Source: Umezawaea tangerina (GTDB lineage Bacteria > Actinomycetota > Actinomycetes > Mycobacteriales > Pseudonocardiaceae). From it: a stretch of DNA of 64,000 bases. A program made the position numbers and the translations under genes. This document shows, piece after piece, positions 16,287 through 24,311 of the stretch (position 1 is its first letter; each line of letters starts with the position of its first letter). The stretch spans positions 248,001 through 312,000 of the forward strand of contig NZ_PVTF01000001.1 in assembly GCF_003002815.1 (NCBI RefSeq), given 5' to 3'. Under the pieces are notes generated by a model. That model worked only from the letters and a program-made list of their open reading frames with translations. It made no database searches and was not told where the DNA came from.

Positions 16287-17189
16287 ATGCAACCGCTGCA
16301 GCCGCTGCGCGTGGACTGGGTGGCGACCCCGCCTCCCGGTGCCTACCGGCGTCGGCAGCCGCGGTACCTGCCCCGCTACCTCGGCCCGCCGTCGTACCCG
16401 GTGCCGCCGAGGTGGGGGTTCCCGCTGCTCGCGTGGCGGTGGCCGACGTCGGTCATGGGCGACGCGACGGTGCCGGTCTCGGTCGACCAGGTCCGCGGCC
16501 GCGGTCGTGCGGCGGCGAACGCGCTCGGGCTCGCGGCCGTCACGTCGGTCTGGGCCGCGGGCAGCGAGATCTGGCGGTACGTCCTGCTGATGCTCAGCCG
16601 GTTCGGCGCGCTGTCGCCGACCACGGTCGGGCTGTCCGACGCGATGGTCGTGTCGTCGTCGATCGTCGCGTGGGTCGCGGCGGCTCTGGCGATCGTGCTG
16701 ACGCTGCTGTGGTTGCGCCGAGCCCGCGACGCGGCGGCCGACGCCGTCGGGTACGCCCCGTCCCGCTCGGACCTCCAGGTCCTCATCGGCCTGGTCGTGC
16801 CCGGCATGAACCTGGTCGTCCCCGGCTCGGTCGCCGCCGAGCTGGAGCACGCCGCCCTGCGCGAACCCGTCGACAAGCGCCCGAACCCGTCCCGGATCGT
16901 CCGGATCTGGTGGGCCCTGTGGGTCGCGACGGCGTTGTTCGTCGCGTTCACGCTGCTCTGGTCGCTGCGCTCCAGCGTGCAGGCCCTCGCTGACGGCGTG
17001 CTGCTGCACGCGTTCTCGGACCTGCTCGCCGCGTCGGTGGCGATCACGACGGCCGTGCTGGTCCGCCGGATCACCACCCTGCTGCTGCCCGTCGACCCGT
17101 CGGCGGTGCGGTTCATGCGCGTGGTGGGCGTCAAGGACGCCCCGGAGCCGCCCCTGCGCGCCCACCGCTACGCCGGTTCCGCCCGCTGA
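16287..17189 (+). CDS. DUF4328-like multi-pass membrane protein
   Basis: A 300-residue protein with a proline- and arginine-rich cytoplasmic head (1-55) and about five to six membrane segments (centred near 80, 125, 175, 215, 245). The layout, with RRARDAAADAVGYAPSRSDLQVLIGLVVPGMNLVVPGS, fits the actinobacterial DUF4328 family. Function unknown. It begins two bases after the rhodanese gene and its last 22 bases overlap the end of the convergent minus-strand gene. Confidence 0.7.
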   Translation: MQPLQPLRVDWVATPPPGAYRRRQPRYLPRYLGPPSYPVPPRWGFPLLAWRWPTSVMGDATVPVSVDQVRGRGRAAANALGLAAVTSVWAAGSEIWRYVLLMLSRFGALSPTTVGLSDAMVVSSSIVAWVAAALAIVLTLLWLRRARDAAADAVGYAPSRSDLQVLIGLVVPGMNLVVPGSVAAELEHAALREPVDKRPNPSRIVRIWWALWVATALFVAFTLLWSLRSSVQALADGVLLHAFSDLLAASVAITTAVLVRRITTLLLPVDPSAVRFMRVVGVKDAPEPPLRAHRYAGSAR

Positions 17190-17413
17190 TCCAGTTCGTC
17201 CTCCAGCCACAGCACCTTCACCTGCGCGTGCCGCGAGCAGAACCGCACCGCTCGCGCGACCGACTCGTGCAACCCGAACATCGTCTTCCGCGACTCCGGA
17301 TCACGCCGGTAGATGACCACGTCGGTCTTGTCGCCGTCGGCTATCTCCATGCCGTAGGCGAACACGGCCAGCTCGTCGTCGACGGACACCAGTGCGAAAA
17401 GGCTTGCCTCCAT
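17168..17413 (-). CDS. Small conserved hypothetical protein
   Basis: An 81-residue soluble protein, MEASLFALVSVDDELAVFAYG at the start and VVIYRRDPESRKTMFGLHES in the middle. I have the impression that this fold recurs beside DUF5753 regulators in actinobacteria, but I cannot name it. It diverges from the DUF5753 gene, sharing a 90-base promoter region with an inverted repeat. The 3' end overlaps the previous gene by 22 bases. ATG 17413 is the only good start. Confidence 0.6.
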   Translation of the reverse strand: MEASLFALVSVDDELAVFAYGMEIADGDKTDVVIYRRDPESRKTMFGLHESVARAVRFCSRHAQVKVLWLEDELDQRAEPA

Positions 17414-17462
17414 GGGAAGTACTGTCCACACGGGACATCCACACGATCCGGTGAAGCGATGT

Positions 17463-17485
17463 GGAAATCCCGTCGGTGGATTTCC
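17463..17485. promoter_or_regulatory. Candidate operator, 8-base inverted repeat
   Basis: GGAAATCC at 17463-17470 and GGATTTCC at 17478-17485 form a perfect inverted repeat with a seven-base spacer, in the place of the -35 region of the DUF5753 regulator gene. A helix-turn-helix regulator bound here would control its own gene and possibly the divergent one. Confidence 0.45.
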
Positions 17486-17491
17486 CGTCGC

Positions 17492-17497
17492 CATAAT
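17492..17497 (+). promoter_or_regulatory. -10 box of leaderless regulator gene
   Basis: CATAAT lies six bases before ATG 17504, the spacing expected when transcription starts at the A of the start codon. No Shine-Dalgarno site is seen, which supports a leaderless mRNA. Confidence 0.4.
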
Positions 17498-17503
17498 CGG
17501 CTG

Positions 17504-18346
17504 ATGCCACGACGCCCGCCGTTTCGCCGTCGCCGCCTGGGGCACCGGTTCCAGGCGATGCGGCTGAAGGCGAAGATGACCCTCGACGACGCCTGCGCCG
17601 CCCTGGACAAGACCCGCAGCACCCTGCACCGGTTGGAGCAGGGCGAGACCAAGGCCGACATCCACCTGGTCAGGTCGATGATGGACCTCTACGACCAGTA
17701 CGACCCCGACCTCGTCGAACAGACCCGCCGCGCCAACAAACCGGGCTGGTGGGTTGCTTATGGCATCCAGGACCTCGGGTACATCGATGTCGAGACCGAA
17801 GCTTCTCTGGTGCGCGAACTGGCGTTGGTCAGCATCCCCGGTCTGCTCCAGACCGAGGAATACATGCGGGCCTTCTTCGACGTGCACCACCGGCAGCGGT
17901 CGAGTTTCCAGTTCGAGAACCAGGTAGCTGTGCGGTTGATCCGGCAGTTGCGGCTGACGGACTCGGAAGATCCGTTGGAACTGGTCGCGTTGATCGACGA
18001 GGCCGTCCTGCGCAAGGAGGTCGGTGGAGTGGATGTGATGCGCAGGCAGTTGCGCCATCTGCTGCTCGCCAACATGTTGCCGACGGTCAAGCTCCAGGTG
18101 CTGCCCAACCACATCGGTGCGCATGACGGGATGATGGGGGCCTTCACCCTTCTGCGCTTTCCGGAGACGAAAGACCCCGAAGTGCTCTACATCGAGTACG
18201 CCACTGGCTCCCTGCACATCGAGGACTTTGGCGAGGTCAAGGAGGCTAAACTCAAGTTCGAGCACTTGGCCTCCAAGGCAATGGACTCCGAAGAGTCGAT
18301 CGCGCTTATCGAGCGGGTGCTCGCCGAGCAGTACAGCCCAGAGTGA
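17504..18346 (+). CDS. Helix-turn-helix (XRE) regulator with DUF5753
   Basis: A 280-residue regulator: an XRE-type helix-turn-helix at about 18-75 (FQAMRLKAKMTLDDACAALD, STLHRLEQGE) and a DUF5753 domain (about 95-275) with IPGLLQTEEYMRA and LQVLPNHIGAHDGMMGAFTLL. These are the standard marks of the large actinobacterial family paired with DUF397 proteins, which includes WhiJ-type developmental regulators. It is followed directly by its DUF397 partner. The upstream inverted repeat may be its own operator. Confidence 0.92.
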   Translation: MPRRPPFRRRRLGHRFQAMRLKAKMTLDDACAALDKTRSTLHRLEQGETKADIHLVRSMMDLYDQYDPDLVEQTRRANKPGWWVAYGIQDLGYIDVETEASLVRELALVSIPGLLQTEEYMRAFFDVHHRQRSSFQFENQVAVRLIRQLRLTDSEDPLELVALIDEAVLRKEVGGVDVMRRQLRHLLLANMLPTVKLQVLPNHIGAHDGMMGAFTLLRFPETKDPEVLYIEYATGSLHIEDFGEVKEAKLKFEHLASKAMDSEESIALIERVLAEQYSPE

Positions 18347-18360
18347 AAGAGGCGATCGCT

Positions 18361-18552
18361 GTGTCCACTGTGGACTTCACCGGCGTGGTGTGGCGCAAGA
18401 GCAGTCGCAGCGGTAACGGCAACAACGGGAACTGCGTCGAGGTGTCCTACACCGGTCCGGTGGTGGGTGTGCGGGACTCCAAGAACACCGAGGCCGGGAT
18501 TCTGACGTTCCCCGAGTCCGCGTGGGCGGCGTTCCTGGCGTTCAGCTCGTAG
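18361..18552 (+). CDS. DUF397 domain protein
   Basis: A 63-residue protein with the DUF397 signature VVWRKSSRSGNG-NN-NCVEV and FPESAWAAFLAF. DUF397 proteins act with the XRE-DUF5753 regulator encoded next to them, perhaps as antagonists. GTG 18361 has AGAGG eight bases upstream; GTG 18343, overlapping the previous stop, is an alternative. Its end overlaps the end of the convergent P450 gene by 11 bases. Confidence 0.9.
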   Translation: MSTVDFTGVVWRKSSRSGNGNNGNCVEVSYTGPVVGVRDSKNTEAGILTFPESAWAAFLAFSS

Positions 18553-19741
18553 CGAGCGGCAGTTCGTGCAGGCCGCGGATGACGAACTCCGCGCGCCTGC
18601 GCGGTTCCGCGGCCAGCTCGGCCCCCGGCAGCTTGCGCACCAGCGCGCCCAGCGCCGCCTCGACCTCGATGCGCGCCAGCGGCGCCCCGAGGCAGTAGTG
18701 GATCCCGGCGCCGAAACCCAGGTGCTGGTTGGGGAAGCGGCCGATGTCCAGCGCGTCGGGTGAGGCGAACACCAGCGGGTCGCGGGCGGCGGCGCCCAGC
18801 AGTGCGGCGATCTTGTCGCCGGGCTCCAGCTTGTAGCCGGCGATCTCGACCTCGGCGGTCGCCGTGCGCTCGAACAGCTGCAACGGCGAGTCGTAGCGGA
18901 TCAGCTCCTCGGCGGCCGTGGGCATCAGCGACGGGTCGGCGATCAGCCTGCGCCACTGGTCGGGGTGGCGCATGAGGGCGAGGACGCCGTTGCCGATGAC
19001 GTTGACGGTGGCCTCGTGGCCCGCCATGAGCAGCAGCACGGCGGTGGCGACCAGCTCGTCCTCGGTGAGCCGCCCGCCGTCGGTGTCGGTGACGGCGACG
19101 AGGTCGCTGACCAGGTCGTTGCCGGGCTGCCCGCGGCGCAGGGCGACCAGTTCGCGCAGGTAGGCGACGAACTCGCCCGCCGCGCGCTCGGCGGCGTCCC
19201 TCTTCTCCTGGGGCAGGCCGAACTCGTACATCTTCACGATCGCGTTCGACCACGGCTGGAGCAGCGCGCGTTCCGAACCGGGCACGCCCAGCAGCTCGGC
19301 GATCACCTCGACGGGCAGCGGCGCGGCGACGTGGGCCAGCAGGTCGGCGGACCCGTGTTCGGCGATCTTCGCGCGGAGCTCGTCGACCAGCCGGTCGGAG
19401 AGGTCCGCGATCCAGGGTCTGAGCCGTTCGACGTGCCCGCGGCCGAACGCCGCCGCGACCAGCCTGCGCAGCCTGCCGTGCGTCGGGGGCTCGTTCTCCA
19501 GCAGCGAGTTGCGGTGCAGGAGGTTGAACGACGTGAACGCCTCGACCGGCTTCACGTCCGACCAGAGCCTGCCGAGCGAGCGGTGCCGCAGCACCGCCGA
19601 ACCGGCCGCGTGCGACAGGGTGACGGCGACGCCCAGGCCCTCGTGCCAGTGCACCTCGCCGCGTTCGCGCAGCGCGGCGAACGCGGGGTAGGGATCGGCG
19701 ATGAACGCCGGATCCTGCTGGTCGAACGGGGCACCGGTCAC
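18542..19741 (-). CDS. Cytochrome P450 (1)
   Basis: A 399-residue soluble bacterial P450. The I-helix motif is LLMAGHEATV, the K-helix ExxR is EELIRYDSP, and the heme loop is FGAGIHYCLG with the iron ligand at Cys350. The overall length is usual. The substrate is unknown; no redoxin, reductase or biosynthetic genes are close. GTG 19741 gives the common VTGAPFDQQDPAFIADPYP start; TTG 19783 further up is less likely. The 19742-19867 gap upstream, shared with the divergent GDPD gene, should hold the promoters. Confidence 0.93.
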   Translation of the reverse strand: MTGAPFDQQDPAFIADPYPAFAALRERGEVHWHEGLGVAVTLSHAAGSAVLRHRSLGRLWSDVKPVEAFTSFNLLHRNSLLENEPPTHGRLRRLVAAAFGRGHVERLRPWIADLSDRLVDELRAKIAEHGSADLLAHVAAPLPVEVIAELLGVPGSERALLQPWSNAIVKMYEFGLPQEKRDAAERAAGEFVAYLRELVALRRGQPGNDLVSDLVAVTDTDGGRLTEDELVATAVLLLMAGHEATVNVIGNGVLALMRHPDQWRRLIADPSLMPTAAEELIRYDSPLQLFERTATAEVEIAGYKLEPGDKIAALLGAAARDPLVFASPDALDIGRFPNQHLGFGAGIHYCLGAPLARIEVEAALGALVRKLPGAELAAEPRRRAEFVIRGLHELPLATS

Positions 19742-19867
19742 GAGGTGAACGCTATGTCGCCAATCGGCCGTTAGTCCACGCAATGTGCTTGTCAGCTCAA
19801 ATAGTTATCGAGTGATTCATGGAACAACAGTTGCCCTTCAGCCCCAGGTCACGGACAGTTTCTGCTC

Positions 19868-20647
19868 GTGTCTCCTCTCGTAGTCGCCCACCGCGGCGCC
19901 TCAGCGCACCGGGCCGAGCTCACCTTCGCGGCCTACGAGCTCGCGATCGAACAAGGGGCGGACGGGATCGAGTGCGACGTGCGGCTGACCGCCGACGGCC
20001 ACCTGGTCTGCATCCACGACGACGTCGTGGACCGCACCTCGTCGGGCACCGGCCGGGTCAGCGAGATGACCCTGGCCCAGCTGTCCGAGCTGGACTTCGG
20101 CAGCTGGCGCGACGGCGAGCCGCAGCGCGTGCTGACGTTCGACGCCCTGCTGGAGCTGGTCGTCGCCTCCAGGCCGGACCTCACGGTGTTCGTGGAGTCC
20201 AAGCACCCCGCGCGCTTCCCCGGCCGGATCGAGTCGAAGGTGGCCGCGACGCTCGGCCGGTTCGGCCTGTCCAGGCCCGCGACCAAGGACGACGCGCGGG
20301 TGGTGCTGATGTCGTTCTCCACGCTCGCCGTGCGCAAGCTGCGCGAGTACGCGCCGCGCCTGCCGACCGTGCAGCTCATCGAGAAGATGGGGGAGCAGGG
20401 GCGCGACGGGTGGCTGCCGCCGTGGGCCGACTACACCGGCCCCGACGTGGAGCTGCTGCGGGTGGACCCCGGTTACGTCGAGCGCAGCCGCGCGCAGGGG
20501 CACGACACGTACGTCTGGACCGTCGACACGGCCGAGGACGTCGAGCTGTGCCGCGACCTCGGGGTGCGGTTCCTCGCCACGAACTCGCCCATCAGGACCC
20601 GCGGCTACCTGTCCGCGATCCGCGAGACCGCCGCCCAACTGGGATGA
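19868..20647 (+). CDS. Glycerophosphodiester phosphodiesterase family
   Basis: A 259-residue GDPD-type TIM-barrel enzyme, releasing glycerol 3-phosphate from glycerophosphodiesters. Catalytic marks: HRGASAH at residue 8, IECDVRLTADGHLVCIHDD (metal-binding E/D and catalytic H), and VFVESKH. There is no signal peptide, so it acts inside the cell. GTG 19868 is a short leader before the conserved VVAHRG. Confidence 0.92.
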   Translation: MSPLVVAHRGASAHRAELTFAAYELAIEQGADGIECDVRLTADGHLVCIHDDVVDRTSSGTGRVSEMTLAQLSELDFGSWRDGEPQRVLTFDALLELVVASRPDLTVFVESKHPARFPGRIESKVAATLGRFGLSRPATKDDARVVLMSFSTLAVRKLREYAPRLPTVQLIEKMGEQGRDGWLPPWADYTGPDVELLRVDPGYVERSRAQGHDTYVWTVDTAEDVELCRDLGVRFLATNSPIRTRGYLSAIRETAAQLG

Positions 20648-20703
20648 GCAGGTCGCGGTCGGATAACTTTGCGCCCTGACTGCGAGCGCGAGGAGGGCCA
20701 ACG

Positions 20704-21654
20704 GTGGCCAAGCGGACGGCCGTGAAGAACGCTGCGAAGCCGACTGACGGGATCAACCCCCGCCAGCCGTGCCCGTGCGGCTCCGGCAAGAGGTACAAGG
20801 CCTGCCACGGCTCCGAAGGCGGACCCGGCGACGTGATGGTGTCGCGCCCGTTCGAGGGACTGGCCGCGGAGTGCGAGCTGATCGCGCTGCGCGAGTTCGT
20901 GCCGTCGGCGACGGTGAAGCTGCCGCTGGCCAAGGGCGACCGCGAGATCACGCTGGCCACGGTGCTGCCGATGGCGGCGGCAGGCCTGGTCCGCGGCGAC
21001 GGGACGGCGTTCGTCGGCCTCCAGGTGCAGATCAGGTCCGGTGACATCAGCCGCGACCTGGCCCGCGCCATCCGGTGGGCCGAGGACGCCGAGACCGGCG
21101 AGGCGCTGTCCGTCGTCGGCCCCGACAACGGCGAGAACCCCGGCCGTCTCCAGGACGTCCTGGACGTGGACGCCGAGCTGAGCCCCGAGCTGCACGACGA
21201 CTTCGCGTGGTGGATGCCGCCGGACAACCAGCCCACCGGCGAGGTGGCGCTGTCCCTCGAACGGGCGAACTCGGCGATCCTGCCGACCGCGCGCGTGGAC
21301 GCCCCCGGCGTGAAGGCGGCCTACTGGGTCGACGCGGGCGACAAGGCGCACCTGCGCTGGGTCCGCCCGGAGGCCGAGGAGAAGCTGCTCAACGCCATGG
21401 CGCGGCTGCACGTGCGCGGTGAGCTGGACCTCGGCGAGGGCTCCCGCTACGCGGGCTCGTTCCGCGCGCACGGCCTGGTCGTGCCGGTGTGGGACCTCGA
21501 CCGCGAGATGCACGCCACCGAGTGGGCCGGTCCGGCCGAGGCACTGGGCAAGCGCTTGCTGGACGCGCTGGCCAGCGTCGAGGACGAGCCGATCACCGAC
21601 GCCGAGCGGCGGGCCCGCGAGGGTCTGCGCGGCCGTCAGATCACCCTGCGCTAG
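20704..21654 (+). CDS. DUF5926 family protein with SEC-C motif
   Basis: A 316-residue protein. Near the N-terminus (about 20-36) it has the zinc-binding SEC-C motif, PCPCGSGKRYKACHG, as at the SecA C-terminus. The rest is the actinobacterial DUF5926 domain. Function unknown; the SEC-C motif suggests zinc and protein or ribosome contact. GTG 20704 follows GAGGAGGGCC. A good terminator follows. Confidence 0.9.
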   Translation: MAKRTAVKNAAKPTDGINPRQPCPCGSGKRYKACHGSEGGPGDVMVSRPFEGLAAECELIALREFVPSATVKLPLAKGDREITLATVLPMAAAGLVRGDGTAFVGLQVQIRSGDISRDLARAIRWAEDAETGEALSVVGPDNGENPGRLQDVLDVDAELSPELHDDFAWWMPPDNQPTGEVALSLERANSAILPTARVDAPGVKAAYWVDAGDKAHLRWVRPEAEEKLLNAMARLHVRGELDLGEGSRYAGSFRAHGLVVPVWDLDREMHATEWAGPAEALGKRLLDALASVEDEPITDAERRAREGLRGRQITLR

Positions 21655-21660
21655 GAGGTC

Positions 21661-21690
21661 CCTCGGGGAGCGGGAAGCCGCTCCCCGAGG
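21661..21690 (+). terminator. Terminator hairpin
   Basis: CCTCGGGGAGCGG (21661-21673) pairs perfectly with CCGCTCCCCGAGG (21678-21690) around a GAAG tetraloop, just after the DUF5926 gene. Confidence 0.8.
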
Positions 21691-21725
21691 TTGTCCACAA
21701 CGTTGTCCACAGGGGATGTGGATAG
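21691..21725. repeat. Three DnaA-box-like 9-mers
   Basis: TTGTCCACA at 21691 and at 21703 on the plus strand, and TGTGGATAG at 21717 (the same box type on the minus strand), lie within 35 bases between the terminator and the DUF952 start. The array runs to the base before ATG 21726, so bound DnaA could repress the gene. Confidence 0.45.
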
Positions 21726-22064
21726 ATGATCCTGCACATCAGCGATCCCGCGGAGTGGGCCGCCGCCCGCGAACGCGGTGAGATCCGGCCGGACTCGCTC
21801 GCCGAGGTCGGGTTCGTGCACTGCTCGGACCCCGGCAGCGTCCACCTGCCCGCGAACCTGTTCTACGCGGGCCGCACCGACCTGTTGCTGCTGGTGGTCG
21901 ACCCGGCCGGGCTGCCGGTGCGCTGGGAGCCCGGCAACCCCGAGCACCCGACGGGCGTGTGGTTCCCGCACGTGTACGGACCGGTACCGGTGGATTCGGT
22001 CGTGCGCGTCCTGGACTTCCCGCCCGACGCCGACGGTGTGCTGAGGCTCCCGAAGTCATTTTGA
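21726..22064 (+). CDS. DUF952 family protein
   Basis: A 112-residue soluble protein with the DUF952 signatures MILHISDPAEWAAARERG, GFVHCSDP and LPANLFYAGRTDLLLLVVDP. The fold is related to small ADP-ribosyltransferase-like proteins; its activity is not known. The region immediately upstream carries DnaA-box-like repeats instead of a normal ribosome site. Confidence 0.9.
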   Translation: MILHISDPAEWAAARERGEIRPDSLAEVGFVHCSDPGSVHLPANLFYAGRTDLLLLVVDPAGLPVRWEPGNPEHPTGVWFPHVYGPVPVDSVVRVLDFPPDADGVLRLPKSF

Positions 22065-22274
22065 GCCGCCAGGCAACCAAGGACGTTCCACAGGCGTGGG
22101 GGTTGCGTGGCATTCGCGGAAGCGGGCGTGATTTCCGACCTACCCCGAAAGTGGCAACCGTTCCCCCGACTCGGGCGTGTGCGTGTCGTCGACAGTCGTG
22201 GGGGCTGTCGGGAACAGGGGCGTGCCGTGGTCGCACCAGCGCATTTCGGAGTCGTGGGGGACGGCACCGGATGG

Positions 22275-22790
22275 ATGGCGGGCCTCGGCGGGGAGCGGGC
22301 CGCCGTGGAGGACTTCGCCGAGTTCGTGCGCGTGTCGTTGCCGGGACTGCTCAGGTACGGCCACGCGCTGACCGGCAACCCCCACGACGCCGCGGACCTC
22401 GTGCAGGGTGTGCTGGAGAAGGTCGGGTCGCGGTGGCAGGCGGTGCTGGGCAAGGGCCCGGACCCGCTGGCCTACGTGCGGCGGTCCATGGCGAACGGCC
22501 ACGTCAGCCGGTGGCGGCGGTTCCGCCGGGAGAACCTGGTGGCCGAGTTCCCGGACTCGGCGGCCTCGCCCCAGTTCGACCGGCTGGAGCACGAGCCGCT
22601 GTGGCAGGCGATGCGGGAGCTGCCGCCGCGCCAGCGCGCGGTCGTCGTGCTGAGGTTCTACGAGGGCCTGTCCGAGGCCGAGATCGCGGCCTCGCTCGGT
22701 GTCACGAAGGGCACGGTCAAGAGCCAGAACAGCAAGGCCATGGCCACGCTGCGGGCGAAGCTGGGCGGATTCGCGGACGGGAGGGAGTGA
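22275..22790 (+). CDS. ECF sigma factor, SigE-like subgroup (2)
   Basis: A 171-residue sigma factor with region 2 at about 10-80 (FAEFVRVSLPGLLRYGHALT, ADLVQGVLEKVGSRWQ) and region 4 at about 115-165 (LPPRQRAVVVLRFYEGLSEA, IAASLGVTKGTVKSQNSKAM). ATG 22275 gives the normal family length; GTG 22254 is possible. It shares the arrangement of the pair at 14436-15865: a sigma factor followed by a one-TM protein. The 22065-22274 gap contains no gene I trust. Confidence 0.88.
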   Translation: MAGLGGERAAVEDFAEFVRVSLPGLLRYGHALTGNPHDAADLVQGVLEKVGSRWQAVLGKGPDPLAYVRRSMANGHVSRWRRFRRENLVAEFPDSAASPQFDRLEHEPLWQAMRELPPRQRAVVVLRFYEGLSEAEIAASLGVTKGTVKSQNSKAMATLRAKLGGFADGRE

Positions 22791-22792
22791 CG

Positions 22793-23509
22793 GTGGACCT
22801 CGACGACGAGCTGCGCAGGTTGTTCCGGGACGAACGGCTCGACATCCAGGTCAGGTCGGGTGCCGACCAGGCCGTCGTGACCGGTGCGCGCAGGGTGCGG
22901 CGCAAGCGGATGATGCTGGCCAGCGCGGGCGGCACGTTCGCCGTGGCGGCGCTGGTGGCAGGCGGCATCGCGCTGGCGGGTGTCGGCGGCGGCGTCTCGA
23001 TGGAGCCCGCCGGACCCGTGCTCACCACGACGACGAGCAGCCGCCCGGCCCAGGAGGAGTCCTCCCCCAAGAACCCGCAGGCGCCGACGAGCGGACAGGT
23101 CGGCTACGGCAAGCTGCACCTCGGCATGAGCGAGGCGGACGCCCTCGCCACCGGCCTGCTCACCCCCGGCCCGGACGACCCGGACGGGTGCCACATCTAC
23201 TTCAGCGACACGCAGCCGAACATCTCCACCCCGGTGGTCATCTCACCGGTGAAGGGGGTCGTGCGGATCACGCTGCCGGACTACGCGAAGACCTCGATGG
23301 GCATCAGCGTGGGGGCGACGGTCGCCGACGTGAAGATGCGCTACCCGGCCGCCGTCGAATACGACGAGGGATTCAGCTTCACCACCGACAACCCGTTCCC
23401 GTGGCTCTACCAGTTCATCGTCGAGAACGGCCGGAAAACCCATTCGCTGACCGACCGGGTGACCACCGTGCGCATGCAGCTGACGACCGCCGAATGCGCG
23501 TTGACCTGA
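22793..23509 (+). CDS. Membrane-anchored partner of ECF sigma factor (2)
   Basis: A 238-residue protein: a cytoplasmic head of about 40 residues (acidic, then RRVRRKR), one membrane helix (about 41-65), a Ser/Thr/Pro-rich linker, and an outside domain of about 140 residues from GYGKLHLGMSEADALATG onward. That domain's start is like SmpA/OmlA-type or BamE-like repeats often seen in actinobacterial lipoproteins. There is no zinc anti-sigma motif. GTG 22793 has GGGAGG at good spacing; GTG 22787 overlaps the sigma stop. Confidence 0.7.
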   Translation: MDLDDELRRLFRDERLDIQVRSGADQAVVTGARRVRRKRMMLASAGGTFAVAALVAGGIALAGVGGGVSMEPAGPVLTTTTSSRPAQEESSPKNPQAPTSGQVGYGKLHLGMSEADALATGLLTPGPDDPDGCHIYFSDTQPNISTPVVISPVKGVVRITLPDYAKTSMGISVGATVADVKMRYPAAVEYDEGFSFTTDNPFPWLYQFIVENGRKTHSLTDRVTTVRMQLTTAECALT

Positions 23510-23516
23510 CGCCGGA

Positions 23517-23548
23517 ACGGCGCCCGCCCCTTTCGGGGAGGACGCCGT
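23517..23548. terminator. Bidirectional terminator hairpin
   Basis: ACGGCG...CCCC-TTT-CGGGG...CGCCGT forms an interrupted hairpin between the convergent sigma-partner and ferritin genes. Confidence 0.55.
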
Positions 23549-23578
23549 CCGATGGCGCTCGGGTGAGCGGTCGGGTCG

Positions 23579-24136
23579 TCAGAGGACGCCACCGGCCGCG
23601 CGGGGCGCGCCCGAGTCGGCCTCCTCGCCGACGGACTCGCGCACCAGGAAGTTCTCCACGTGGAACAGGTTGCCCTCGGCGCGGTCGATCACGGTGAGCA
23701 GCGTGCTCATCGACGCGACCTCCTCCACCTGCTCCTTGAGGAACCACTGGAGGAACTGCTCGCCGATGTAGTCGCCCTCGTCGCGGGCCGTCTTCGCGAG
23801 CACGACGATCTGCTCGGTGACGTCCTTCTCCTGCTGGAGCGCGAGCGCGACCGGCTCGCGCGCGGCGGCGAAGTCCGTGCGCACGTCGTCGACACCGGGA
23901 ATGGTCACCGGGAGGCCGTTGTCCATGAGGTACTGCACGATCATCATGGCGTGGTTGCGCTCTTCGAGCGCCTGCTTGTAGAAGTGCGACGCCAGCCTGG
24001 GCAGGTCGGCCGAGTCGTACCAGACCGCCACGGCGATGTACTGCTGCGAGGCGGTGAACTCGTTGCGCACCTGGGCCTGCAGCAACTGGTGGAACTTGTT
24101 CGTCTTCGTGCCGATTTTCTTCACGTTGAGTGCCAT
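23579..24136 (-). CDS. Ferritin (non-heme, Ftn/BfrB-type)
   Basis: A 185-residue iron-storage ferritin with the ferroxidase-site signatures QVRNEFTASQQYIA, EERNHAMMIVQYL and FLQWFLKEQVEEV. There is no heme-binding Met as in bacterioferritin. ATG 24136 gives the family's usual MALNVKKIGTKTNKFHQLL. Two IdeR-box-like sequences lie upstream, which matches the M. tuberculosis bfrB promoter, where IdeR activates ferritin synthesis when iron is plentiful. Confidence 0.95.
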   Translation of the reverse strand: MALNVKKIGTKTNKFHQLLQAQVRNEFTASQQYIAVAVWYDSADLPRLASHFYKQALEERNHAMMIVQYLMDNGLPVTIPGVDDVRTDFAAAREPVALALQQEKDVTEQIVVLAKTARDEGDYIGEQFLQWFLKEQVEEVASMSTLLTVIDRAEGNLFHVENFLVRESVGEEADSGAPRAAGGVL

Positions 24137-24172
24137 CCTGCGACCGTAACGCAAATAGGGCTAGAATGCATT

Positions 24173-24191
24173 TGAGGTAAGGCTTCGGTGC
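24173..24191. promoter_or_regulatory. IdeR/DtxR-box-like site, proximal
   Basis: TGAGGTAAGGCTTCGGTGC matches the 19-base consensus TTAGGTTAGGCTAACCTAA at about 11 positions, with the best agreement in the left half. It lies 37-55 bases upstream of the ferritin start. Confidence 0.4.
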
Positions 24192-24212
24192 GTTTGGTGA
24201 GGATTGCCGAAG

Positions 24213-24231
24213 AAAGCTTAGGCAAACCTAC
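24213..24231. promoter_or_regulatory. IdeR/DtxR-box-like site, distal
   Basis: AAAGCTTAGGCAAACCTAC matches the IdeR consensus at 14 of 19 positions, with an intact TTAGGC-AACCTA core. It lies 77-95 bases upstream of the ferritin start, 40 bases from the proximal site. Confidence 0.55.
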
Positions 24232-24311
24232 GAATGGTGTCGGACAAACGCTTGCGCGGCGTGGACCGGATGTCGCCACCCGATCCGCGCCACGCCACCG
24301 CGACGACGATC

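Noticed and set aside
18542-19741. Part of a natural-product gene cluster
   Set aside because: No polyketide, peptide synthetase, terpene or tailoring genes flank either P450 in the window.
22107-22274. Longer N-terminus of the second ECF sigma factor
   Set aside because: The extra 56 codons have no sigma similarity and would exceed the family length; ATG 22275 fits region 2.
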